DNA from: Selenomonadales bacterium
GTDB taxonomy: Bacteria; Bacillota; Negativicutes; Sporomusales; UBA7701
Length of the DNA stretch: 64,000 bases
Direction: 5' to 3'
Assembly: GCA_029976065.1 (NCBI GenBank)
Contig: JARKNV010000062.1
Location: 61,317 to 125,316, forward strand
Below the pieces are notes generated by a model. That model did not search any database, was not told where the DNA came from, and saw only the letters and a program-made list of their open reading frames with translations. The translations under genes and the position numbers were made by a program. Within the stretch, counting starts at the first letter, position 1. Each line of letters starts with the position of its first letter. Shown one piece after another: positions 1-8,669 of the stretch.

Positions 1-83
1 GTTAGCTATGTAAAAAGGAGGACTTGGATACTGTTGGTATAATATGTAATGTGTTGTGAGAGTTTTAGTGCGGAGGTGTCGAA

Positions 84-3080
84 ATGGCTTTTTGGGGCGG
101 ATTTATCGGGATAAATAAATATATGGATAGTCGTGTGAACGAGCTAACAGGTGCATGTAGAGATGCAATTGCCTTGTGGTCATTGTTTAAAGATTCTATT
201 CCCGAAATGTCCGCCAAATTGTTAATTAATGAGAATGCAACTACTCAAGCAGTATTAGATATGATGTCCGAGACATTGTCTTCCGCAGGTCCTGACGATA
301 CCGTTGTCGTATTCTTTTCTGGGCATGGAACACGAAATCACAGATTAGTAATGTATGATACACAGATAGAGCATCCGTTCGATACAACTATATCTATGGA
401 GAAAATTGCTGAGTTATTTAGGGAGTCGAACGCGAAACTCGTAATTCTGATTTTAGACTGTTGTTTTAGTGGGGGGGCGGCTGCGAAGGTATTTGATGAC
501 TTTCCCGTTGCGAAGGATGCCTTTTTTGATTGGAACAACATTGTGGGAACTGGAAGAGTAATCATAACAGCATCGAGTGCAAATGAACCTGCTTATGAAC
601 ATCCAGGGGTAGGACACGGTATACTTACCAAAGCCCTCCTTGATGTACTTCAATCCGAAGAGGTTGGAGTAAGTTTGGTAACTGCTATGGATAGCGTTTT
701 GATGCGAGTAAGGGCGGAATGTGGCAGATTAGGGCTTTCACAAACGCCTGAATTACTCGGACATTTTGAAGGTGGAGTATTCTTGCCTTCATTAAGACCA
801 GGCGAAAACTATTACAGGAATTTCCCCGAACTACAGATTATAAAAGTATCCAACAATATTACGGACTTACTCCAATATAATATTCCAGAATCAGTATGTG
901 ATTACTGGGGCACTCAGTTTGCAAACGGGCTTAATAACTTACAGGTTAAAGCAATCAATGAGCACGGGGTATTAAGTGGAAACTCACTTCTTGTTGTTGC
1001 GCCTACAAGTTCGGGAAAAACCTTTATAGGTGAGATGGCTTCGATTCGTGCCATTAAGCGGGGGAGAAAGGTCGTCTTTCTACTCCCTTATAAGGCTCTC
1101 GTCAATGAAAAATTCGAATATTTTTCCGAGCTATATGGCGAAAAGATAAACGTTCGCGTAATCCGATGCTCTGGGGACTATTATGACCAAACTGAGGATT
1201 TTGTTCGCGGGCGTTATGATTTAGCAGTCTTAACGTATGAAATGTTTTTGAATCTTGCAGTTTCTAGACCATCCGTGCTAACAAAAATAGGTTTGATAGT
1301 CCTTGATGAGGCACAGTTTATTACAGACCCCAATAGGGGCATTATTGTGGAACTTATACTTACCAACTTAATTGCTGCGCGTGAAAAAGAAATCAACCCA
1401 CAAATAATTGCACTTTCGGCTGTTATTGGTGATATCAATAATTTTCATATTTGGCTAGGATGTCAGGCATTAATTTCCAATGAACGCCCAGTTCCATTAA
1501 TTGAGGGAGTACTTGATAGAACTGGAGTTTATCAATATTTGGATGAGGATGGGCAAGAAAAAACTGCTCAACTTTTACCGGCGACAGCAATCCGTGTAAG
1601 GGGAGTAAAGCAAAGTTCTCAGGATGTTATTATTCCTCTTGTTGCAAAGCTGGTAGGGCAAGGAGAAACGGTAATCGTATTCAGAAATACACGGGGACTG
1701 GTCCAAGGATGCGCTAGATATTTGGCAAAAAATCTTGGTTTAGATGCCGCGACTGATGTTATTAGCAGACTTCCAGACCAAGATATAACAACGACATCTG
1801 AAGAATTGCAGGAATGCTTGCGTGGAGGGATTGGATTTCACTGTACGGATTTAGATAGGGATGAACGGCAAGCTGTCGAACAAGCTTTTCGTGCGTCCGA
1901 TAGTAAAGTTCGTGTTTTGGTAGCTACAACCACTATTGCCGCAGGTATCAATACCCCAGCCTCAACTGTGATTATTGCCGAACATGAGTTTATGGGTAGT
2001 GCAGTACAACCGTATACTGTCGCCGAATACAAAAATATGGCAGGGCGGGCAGGGAGACTGGGGTACAACGAAAAGGGCAAAGCTATTCTTTTGGCCGCAA
2101 CATATAGTGAACGTGATACATTGTTTAAAAAATATGTCGTAGGAAAGCTTGAGCCACTACGCTCTTCCTTTAATGTTTCAGAGATAGATACTTGGATTTT
2201 GAGACTTCTTGCTCAAGAAAAAGCTGTTCATCGAGATGATGTATTTCGTATTCTCGCCAATACTTATGGTGGGTTTTTACAAAGCCGTCTAGACCCGACT
2301 TGGCGAGAGAAAGTTGAAGCACATCTGCAAAAGCTGCTTCCGGCGATGCTCGAACTTAATTTGTTAGAGCAAGATGGGGAGATAATTCAGCTTTCACTTT
2401 TGGGACGTGCTTGTGGACAATCATCACTGTCCTTAAAATCGTCACTGCAATTAGTTGAATTATTATTAAGAGCATCTGCTGAAGACCTTACTCCCGAAAA
2501 GTTAATGGCACTAATGCAGGCATTACCAGAGGCGGACCAAGGATATACCCCTATTTTGAAGAAAGGCCGTTCCGAATCTGACCATGCATATAATTGTTCT
2601 AAATGCTTTGGCTCTGGTGTTATGCGAGAGTTACAGAGGAAAGCCCAATCAGAGTCGGATTATTTCGCAAGATGCAAGCGGGCTTTAATATTGTGGGATT
2701 GGATAAATGGCGTATCTATTGGGGGGCTAGAACGCAAATACACAGTTAATGATTATGCACGGACAAGGCGAGGGGATATTGGTAGATTTGCGGATTCTAC
2801 TCGCCACCACATGCATTCCGCACATCAGATTATGATTTTGACTCGTCCAGAAGATGCTCCTAGACAAGAAGAATATAATGTGTTATTGCAACGCTTGGAG
2901 TTTGGCATACCATTGGAAGCGCTTTTGTTACTCAAATTGCCTTTCACATTAAATCGTGGCCAATATCTTGCTTTGTTGGAACGAGGAATTCGAACGCCAG
3001 AAGACCTTAGGAAACAGGATGAGGATTGGCTTGTTAAATTTTTGGGTAAGCGAAAAGCTTACGTCTTAATGCAAAATTAG
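84..3080 (+). CDS. Caspase-like (peptidase C14) protease fused to Ski2/Hel308-like DExH helicase
   Basis: 998 aa ORF with RBS ggaggtg; caspase motifs FFSGHG and LDCCFSGG; helicase motifs APTSSGKT, LDEAQ, NMAGRAGR; HhH-like C-terminus. Confidence 0.9.
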   Translation: MAFWGGFIGINKYMDSRVNELTGACRDAIALWSLFKDSIPEMSAKLLINENATTQAVLDMMSETLSSAGPDDTVVVFFSGHGTRNHRLVMYDTQIEHPFDTTISMEKIAELFRESNAKLVILILDCCFSGGAAAKVFDDFPVAKDAFFDWNNIVGTGRVIITASSANEPAYEHPGVGHGILTKALLDVLQSEEVGVSLVTAMDSVLMRVRAECGRLGLSQTPELLGHFEGGVFLPSLRPGENYYRNFPELQIIKVSNNITDLLQYNIPESVCDYWGTQFANGLNNLQVKAINEHGVLSGNSLLVVAPTSSGKTFIGEMASIRAIKRGRKVVFLLPYKALVNEKFEYFSELYGEKINVRVIRCSGDYYDQTEDFVRGRYDLAVLTYEMFLNLAVSRPSVLTKIGLIVLDEAQFITDPNRGIIVELILTNLIAAREKEINPQIIALSAVIGDINNFHIWLGCQALISNERPVPLIEGVLDRTGVYQYLDEDGQEKTAQLLPATAIRVRGVKQSSQDVIIPLVAKLVGQGETVIVFRNTRGLVQGCARYLAKNLGLDAATDVISRLPDQDITTTSEELQECLRGGIGFHCTDLDRDERQAVEQAFRASDSKVRVLVATTTIAAGINTPASTVIIAEHEFMGSAVQPYTVAEYKNMAGRAGRLGYNEKGKAILLAATYSERDTLFKKYVVGKLEPLRSSFNVSEIDTWILRLLAQEKAVHRDDVFRILANTYGGFLQSRLDPTWREKVEAHLQKLLPAMLELNLLEQDGEIIQLSLLGRACGQSSLSLKSSLQLVELLLRASAEDLTPEKLMALMQALPEADQGYTPILKKGRSESDHAYNCSKCFGSGVMRELQRKAQSESDYFARCKRALILWDWINGVSIGGLERKYTVNDYARTRRGDIGRFADSTRHHMHSAHQIMILTRPEDAPRQEEYNVLLQRLEFGIPLEALLLLKLPFTLNRGQYLALLERGIRTPEDLRKQDEDWLVKFLGKRKAYVLMQN

Positions 3081-3264
3081 ATTTAGCAGTAACCGTTGCA
3101 AAGAACAGTATTTTATTGATTGTCCCAACATCCTAAAACATGTAGGAGGTATGGTCAGGAAGTTGTTCGTAAGAAGGAAGGGTTTTTCAAGGTTTTCTTA
3201 TCGACCAAGATTTTTCGCGCTTCCTAAGGCCTCCTAGGTGGTTAACTTTTTGTGTGGGGTGTGA

Positions 3265-3300
3265 CGCCGCTGGTCCCCGGTTCGAATCCCGTTGCCCAGT
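3265..3300 (+). other. tRNA 3'-end-like fragment (T-loop GGTTCGAATCCCG), possible att site
   Basis: ggttcgaatcccgttgcccagtc resembles a tRNA T-loop plus acceptor 3' strand, with no intact 5' half upstream. Confidence 0.45.
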
Positions 3301-3613
3301 CTAGAAGAAACAAGCCTTCCAGGCAGTTGCTTGAAAGGCGTTTTTGTGTTTGGTTCCTTATTTGATTCCTAAAGGCATTTATGCGTTCCCTTTAGCCAGA
3401 AAAACTGAGGGCAAAATGTTAAAGAAAGGGGACTTTTTCACAAGAGGGGGAGGGGGCGAAATGCGGGCAGGCAGGGTCACAAAAAAATTTGCTGGTTTTG
3501 AGGAAAAAGGAGTATTTCCCTAGGCGATTCGGCAAAGGAGTTGAAGTACAAAAATGGATTTTGAAAACCCTGTTAATAGATACTTGGGCAGTAATAGGCC
3601 ATTAACTCTTTGG

Positions 3614-3823
3614 TTATTTATTTAGAGCTAAGTGAGGTATCTTCGCAAAATAGTTTGACCTATACTTTTCAGTTTGTGTGCAGGGACCGCATACCACAAT
3701 GTTGATGGCGCTGACTTCTTCCAGCGCTTTATTCATTTGTTCCGCCAGTAATTTATAATCATTCTGGCCAAAAGGTATCGCCCGTCCGCAGATAGCACAG
3801 CACACTTCTTCTTTAGAACTCAT
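3614..3823 (-). CDS. Small zinc-ribbon-like protein (CxxC...CxxC)
   Basis: MSSKEEVCCAICGR...VVCGPC; RBS-like gggag upstream of the internal ATG. Confidence 0.55.
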   Translation of the reverse strand: MSSKEEVCCAICGRAIPFGQNDYKLLAEQMNKALEEVSAINIVVCGPCTQTEKYRSNYFAKIPHLALNK

Positions 3824-3950
3824 AAAAATACTCCCTTCGCACATCTCACCAAATTATTTGATAAATAAATAAGTATTCCTTCTACATTCGAACAATTGTT
3901 CGCGACACAGACAGGATTTGCTAAATAAGTATAGAAATAGTTTGTAGCTT

Positions 3951-5054
3951 ATGGGAGTAATTGAACTGGAGGGAGCTAATGTGCAAATAGATTTTCATCA
4001 TGGTGTTATGTATGTGCTGTCTCGTCTGGCAGGATTCAATACTGAAGAAGCAAACATCATATCGTATTGTTCTCAATATGTAGATGACGCAATAAATGGA
4101 GGTTTTATTAAGTTTAAAAATCATCCAATGTTCTACAGAATTTCGACTGCGCATGGAATGTTAGACACTCGAAACACCGATGAGCAGGCAAATCAACACT
4201 CCTGGTTGCCATTTCACTTTCTACCGGGGAACGAGGCGGGTAATTCGAGGGATTTAGGTTTTGTGGCTCGCTTGATATGTAGGCAAAACAGCGACTTAGC
4301 CAAAGAAATGGTTACTGAATGTATTAGCAAGAAAAATGATTATAACGGACTCCATCGTCTAGGCATTACTATGCACGTATATGCGGATACTTGGGCGCAT
4401 CAAGGATTTGCCGGCATCAAGCATGAAATCAACAAGGTTCAAAACCTTAGTGATGACTCAGGTAATGACTTAGTCGAGAAGATTATCGAGCCCTTGGAGG
4501 GCGCTGTAGACCACATCAAAAGTTTATTAATAGACAACTTTCCTTTAGGACACGGTGCCGCCTTATCTTGCCCTGACCAGCCTTATTTAATATGGGAATA
4601 CAAAAATCACTTTGGCGAGTATATTCCAGTAAACAATTTGATTCGGTTCATGGGAGCAGTAGATAACGTTTTTGTAGCTCTTCAACGCTACAAGTTAGGT
4701 GATGCTACGGCAGCGGTTCCTAGTATTCCTCAAGATATTCGTGCCAAAATGGAAGCATTGTTTAAAACCAACTATGACGATGTTGAATGGGCAAGAAACA
4801 GAGCTTGGCTAAATAAGATTGAGGAAAACTATTTCGGATTTGGGGCAGAGAAGGTACAGTATATCCCCAAAGGCCCAGGTTCGTGGAAACATAGTGCTTT
4901 GGGAACTACAAAGGAAAAGGATGATGCTGCAGAACTTTTTGAATTCAGGTCTGAGTTTTTGGATAGCGATTGGAAGAAATTTCATGAGTCAGCGCTTGAC
5001 CATTGGAAATATGTCATGTTTAAATTATTACCTAGCTATGGGATTATTCTTTAA
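3951..5054 (+). CDS. DUF6765-like protein (zinc-dependent phospholipase C/hydrolase-like)
   Basis: FHHGVMYVLSRLAGF, MHVYADTWAHQGFAG, HSWLPFHFLPG; His/Asp-rich metal-site-like motifs. Confidence 0.65.
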   Translation: MGVIELEGANVQIDFHHGVMYVLSRLAGFNTEEANIISYCSQYVDDAINGGFIKFKNHPMFYRISTAHGMLDTRNTDEQANQHSWLPFHFLPGNEAGNSRDLGFVARLICRQNSDLAKEMVTECISKKNDYNGLHRLGITMHVYADTWAHQGFAGIKHEINKVQNLSDDSGNDLVEKIIEPLEGAVDHIKSLLIDNFPLGHGAALSCPDQPYLIWEYKNHFGEYIPVNNLIRFMGAVDNVFVALQRYKLGDATAAVPSIPQDIRAKMEALFKTNYDDVEWARNRAWLNKIEENYFGFGAEKVQYIPKGPGSWKHSALGTTKEKDDAAELFEFRSEFLDSDWKKFHESALDHWKYVMFKLLPSYGIIL

Positions 5055-5236
5055 GGTTTTGTTTCTGGAAGACCCTGATGAGTCTATAAGGCTGGCACAA
5101 ATAGATATTTTGAGAGGGAATAAAATAGAGGCTTTTTTGTCTATATTTGGTAGAATAAACGTCGGAGAATAAAAGGGAGACCAACACAGAATAGCGAAAA
5201 TCAAAATTGTAGAATATTAATTTTGGAGCTATTCAT

Positions 5237-5617
5237 ATGAATATTTGGGAAGCGGATAAGTTACTGATATTTCTAGCCTTATTTATTCCTGGATTTATAA
5301 TAATCAAGGTTTATGATGTATTATTTCCTAATTCATCGCGTGACTTTTCAAAAGCTTGGTTTGATGCAGTCGCTTTTAGTTCCCTGCATTATGGTATAGC
5401 TTATATTTACCTTATGGTAATAAAGCAATATTTGCAGATTGTACCTACTGCATCAATAGTATTTTTATGGGTTGTCTTTATACCGGCATTATATCCCATT
5501 TTGTTCTATGGGATAGTAAAATTCAAATTCTTTAGTAGGTTTTTTAGGCATCCTATTCAGCGTCCGTGGGATTATTTCTTTTCAGAGGGAAAGAAGTACT
5601 GGCTATGGTCCATTTGA
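5237..5617 (+). pseudogene. DUF6338-like membrane protein, N-terminal part; frame interrupted at about 5605
   Basis: MNIWEADKLLIFLALFIPGFIIIKVYD...PIQRPWDYFFSEGKKYW, then the frame ends; C-terminal part continues in the -1 frame. Confidence 0.6.
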
Positions 5618-5862
5618 AAAATGGTGAGAAAGTTGCGGGTATGTATGATGAAGATTCATTCACGTCTTCATACCCTGAAGTCCCTGAAATACTAATAGAA
5701 GAGGTTTGGGCTATAAATGATAAGGACGAGCCGATTGAACCTATTCAACCCAGGCGAGGGGTTATTATCTTGGGGAGCGATATTAGTAGAGTAGAGTTTT
5801 ACATATGGGACGAAAGTAGCGAAAAAAAAGAGGAAGGAGGGAGTAGTAGTGAACAAACTTAA
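5600..5862 (+). pseudogene. DUF6338-like protein, C-terminal part in shifted frame
   Basis: AMVHLKNGEKVAGMYDEDSFTSSYPEVPEILIEEVW...GVIILGSDISRVEFY, continuous with the preceding ORF if one nt is restored. Confidence 0.6.
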
Positions 5863-6001
5863 TAGTGGACAAGCCGTTCAAAAAATTGATAAACCGACCT
5901 TTATTAGAGGCTATACACCAACCTTGGGAAACATAAGTGCAAATAATCCACCTCGGATTAATCCCCCAGCACCTGCAAGTAACAACAATAAGCCTAAATA
6001 A
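5849..6001 (+). CDS. Pro/Asn-rich small protein (50 aa)
   Basis: GTG start after ggaaggaggg RBS; VNKLNSGQAVQKIDKPTFIRGYTPTLGNISANNPPRINPPAPASNNNKPK*. Confidence 0.5.
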   Translation: MNKLNSGQAVQKIDKPTFIRGYTPTLGNISANNPPRINPPAPASNNNKPK

Positions 6002-6017
6002 TCGGAGGGATAGGGTT

Positions 6018-6071
6018 ATGGCCGGAAAACCGTTAGGAAAAGTCCAAGGTGGCCTAGCGAGGGAAAACTAA
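6018..6071 (+). CDS. Micro-ORF MAGKPLGKVQGGLAREN, possibly extended by -1 shift to ...LNPGNPPKVEPKSPK
   Basis: RBS ggaggga; Pro-rich continuation in the -1 frame to about 6115. Confidence 0.3.
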   Translation: MAGKPLGKVQGGLAREN

Positions 6072-6154
6072 ATCCTGGTAATCCTCCTAAAGTTGAACCC
6101 AAGTCTCCCAAATAAAAAGATAAAATAGAATATTGATAGTTGGAAGGGGATAAC

Positions 6155-7108
6155 TTGCGAAAGGCTCTTGTTGTAGGAATTAACTACTATGCGAACGGCG
6201 GGCCTCTGTTCGGCTGTGTAGTAGATGCTTGTGATGTAAAAAATGCACTGGAACGTAATGCGGATGGTACTTTGAATTTTGATGTACAAATAATGCTAGC
6301 TACGAGTGATAAAGATGCAGTATCAAAAGCACAGCTAAAAGAAAAGGTTAAGGCACTTTTTGCTGGAGATTCAGATATTGCTCTATTTTACTATTCGGGG
6401 CATGGATATATTGAAACAACCGGCGGTTACTTGGTTACATCTGAATGTCCATCCGGAGATGATGGCCTACCTTTGGCGGATTTGATGACTATTGCAAACG
6501 AATCAAAAGCAAAAAATAAAATTATTATTCTAGATAGTTGTAACGCTGGTATAGCTGGCGATTTGGCAATCAATAGTGCTTTTGCGCAAATCAGTGAGGG
6601 AATGACGATTTTAACTGCCTGTGGTAAAGAGCAATATGCTTCAGAGAGCAATGGACACGGTGTTTTTACCGCTTTACTTGTGGATGCTTTGCTTGGAGGC
6701 GCTGCCAATCTTATGGGAGACGTTACGCCAGGTAGTATTTATGCGCACATTGACCAATCTCTAGGTCCGTGGGAACAAAGACCTGTATTTAAGACTAATG
6801 TTAGAAACTTTATCTCTTTGCGCAAAAATTTTCCACCGATTTCTTTAAGTGATTTGAAAGAAATTGTGACCTTATTTGAAAACAGTTCGGATATTTTTGA
6901 ATTAAATCCAACCTTCGAGCCGACGGAAACATCATATTCTGAAGAAAATGGAATTAAGTTTAAAATACTGCAAAATTATGCAAGGGTAAATCTTGTCGTG
7001 CCTGTAGGAGAAGAACATATGTATTATGCTGCTTTAAATAGTAAGGGGTGTAAACTAACAGCGTTAGGCACTCACTATTGGAACTTGGTAAAGAAGGGCA
7101 GGATTTAG
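6155..7108 (+). CDS. Caspase-like (peptidase C14) protease, type IV Thoeris-like effector
   Basis: KALVVGINYY...FYYSGHGY...IILDSCNAG; TTG start after ggaagggg RBS; 34 nt upstream of the TIR-like gene. Confidence 0.85.
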   Translation: MRKALVVGINYYANGGPLFGCVVDACDVKNALERNADGTLNFDVQIMLATSDKDAVSKAQLKEKVKALFAGDSDIALFYYSGHGYIETTGGYLVTSECPSGDDGLPLADLMTIANESKAKNKIIILDSCNAGIAGDLAINSAFAQISEGMTILTACGKEQYASESNGHGVFTALLVDALLGGAANLMGDVTPGSIYAHIDQSLGPWEQRPVFKTNVRNFISLRKNFPPISLSDLKEIVTLFENSSDIFELNPTFEPTETSYSEENGIKFKILQNYARVNLVVPVGEEHMYYAALNSKGCKLTALGTHYWNLVKKGRI

Positions 7109-7142
7109 AAAGGCAGATTATAAAGAAAGAAGGCTTCAAAAT

Positions 7143-7532
7143 ATGGCGAAAACGAGAACTTTTATTAGCTTTGACTACGACAATGATTCTGACCTCAAAG
7201 TATTATTGGTTGGACAGGCAAAGAATACAGATTCCCCGTTTGAAATAACAGATATGTCTATTAAAGAGGCTATAGATACAAAGTGGAAAGAAAAAGCACG
7301 TACAAGAATTAAAGGCTGCGATGTTGTTATAGTAATTTGCGGGGAGAAGACGAACTCTGCGACTGGAGTTTCGGCAGAACTAAAGATTGCCCAGGAGGAA
7401 AAAGTACCATACTTTCTCTTATATGGTCGCTCTGATAAGGACTGTGTGAAACCTACCGCTGCTTTGTCAACTGATAAAATGTATAAGTGGACGTGGGATA
7501 ATCTTAAAAAGCTTATTGGTGGAGGAAGATAA
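7143..7532 (+). CDS. TIR-like (DUF1863/ThsB family) protein
   Basis: RTFISFDYDND...KARTRIKGCDVVIVICGEKTNSATGVSAELKIAQEEKVPYFLLYG; TIR-like beta strands and a candidate catalytic Glu in SAEL. Confidence 0.8.
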   Translation: MAKTRTFISFDYDNDSDLKVLLVGQAKNTDSPFEITDMSIKEAIDTKWKEKARTRIKGCDVVIVICGEKTNSATGVSAELKIAQEEKVPYFLLYGRSDKDCVKPTAALSTDKMYKWTWDNLKKLIGGGR

Positions 7533-7687
7533 TATAAGTGTGTGAAAATGTATGAAGATGCGTGACAAATAATACCGCTACATATTGCATCCGTAAAAAC
7601 AAGGTAAATTTTCTGAGTTTCTACAGATGACGCGCGAAGCGATGTCCTCTCCAGATGCTTCATATATCTTTCTCTCTTATATATCGT

Positions 7688-7722
7688 ATGCATGGGTGCA
7701 TATCTAAATATGCACCAGTGCA
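7688..7722. repeat. Inverted repeat / hairpin
   Basis: GTGCATAT-CTAA-ATATGCAC perfect at 7696-7715, inside flanking TGCAT repeats. Confidence 0.6.
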
Positions 7723-7882
7723 TGAAGAAGTGAGAGATTTCACAAGTTCATGCGTGCATGCATAGAGAAGTGAAAATTCCCACGTATTAGTTAAGAAGCG
7801 GAAAATCAAAAAGCCGCTTCTTTTTATTTTAGAGCAAGAGCGGCTTTAATAAGCAGAAGAGACGGCAGGATAATACTGCTTT

Positions 7883-8488
7883 TTACTTTTTCATCATAGC
7901 GGCAGCTTCGAGAAGGCGCTTAACCTGTTCAGGGGTAAAGCCATTGGCGACAGATAAATCTATTATTTCACGCCACTTGGGGTCGTTCTGGAGCAAGTCT
8001 TGAGTATCGTATAGCCTAGGGTGTCGAATAATAGCCACGATTGTTCCGAGTAGTTCAGCCTTTAAGTTCTCGCTATAAAAACAGACAATAGTTTCATTGA
8101 CTAGCTTGGCAGCTATAATCTGATTAAATTGTGTGGTATCACTTGCTTTCTTGAATAACGCAATATCGCCAGCTTCTAGACCGGCAGAGACTAACTCGTT
8201 ACCAGTAATGCGAATCGCAAAATCGGCGGTAAGTTCGGTTGCCGTATTTATAAAGTCGTTTGTGCCTAAGACTGGGATTACAGTAGGGGTTACTTCACGA
8301 CCTGCAAGCCAATCTATACTGACGTTAAACATATCAGCTATACGGGATAGTGTGTCAAGGTCTGGCTCTCTACGGTCAGTCTCCCATGAAGACAGAGTTG
8401 TTCTATCAACGCCGATTCTAGCGGCAAAATCATTCTGATTCTCGTCTTTTCGAAGCAATCTCAAACGATTGCCTAAGCATATTCCCAT
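7883..8488 (-). CDS. XRE-family HTH regulator with S24/LexA-like C-terminal domain
   Basis: NDFAARIGVDRTTLSSWETDRREPDLDTLSRIADMF; ITGNELVSAGLEAGDIALFKKA. Confidence 0.8.
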   Translation of the reverse strand: MGICLGNRLRLLRKDENQNDFAARIGVDRTTLSSWETDRREPDLDTLSRIADMFNVSIDWLAGREVTPTVIPVLGTNDFINTATELTADFAIRITGNELVSAGLEAGDIALFKKASDTTQFNQIIAAKLVNETIVCFYSENLKAELLGTIVAIIRHPRLYDTQDLLQNDPKWREIIDLSVANGFTPEQVKRLLEAAAMMKK

Positions 8489-8669
8489 ACAAAAGCCACA
8501 CTCCCTGCCTTTTACGATACCCGGACAAAAAACACACTTCAATCAATGCGTCGATAAGACTCTTAAAGGCAGGATAATGGGAAAGTTTGTTGAATTTGGA
8601 AATAAAAAAGCGTCACAATGACGCATTAGATTGTTCGGAGCTATGTATTTGGAAAGGAAGGTACCTTGA

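Noticed and set aside
5600-6070. Programmed -1 frameshifting in the DUF6338 and micro-ORF region
   Set aside because: Both shifts resolve in the -1 frame, but neither has a canonical X XXY YYZ slippery heptamer. A mutation or sequencing indel is simpler.
8489-8542. Cys-rich N-terminal extension (CVFCPGIVKGRECGFC) of the S24/XRE regulator
   Set aside because: Could be a zinc knuckle, but it needs a TTG start without a clear RBS; the internal ATG at 8488 is more likely. Not claimed.
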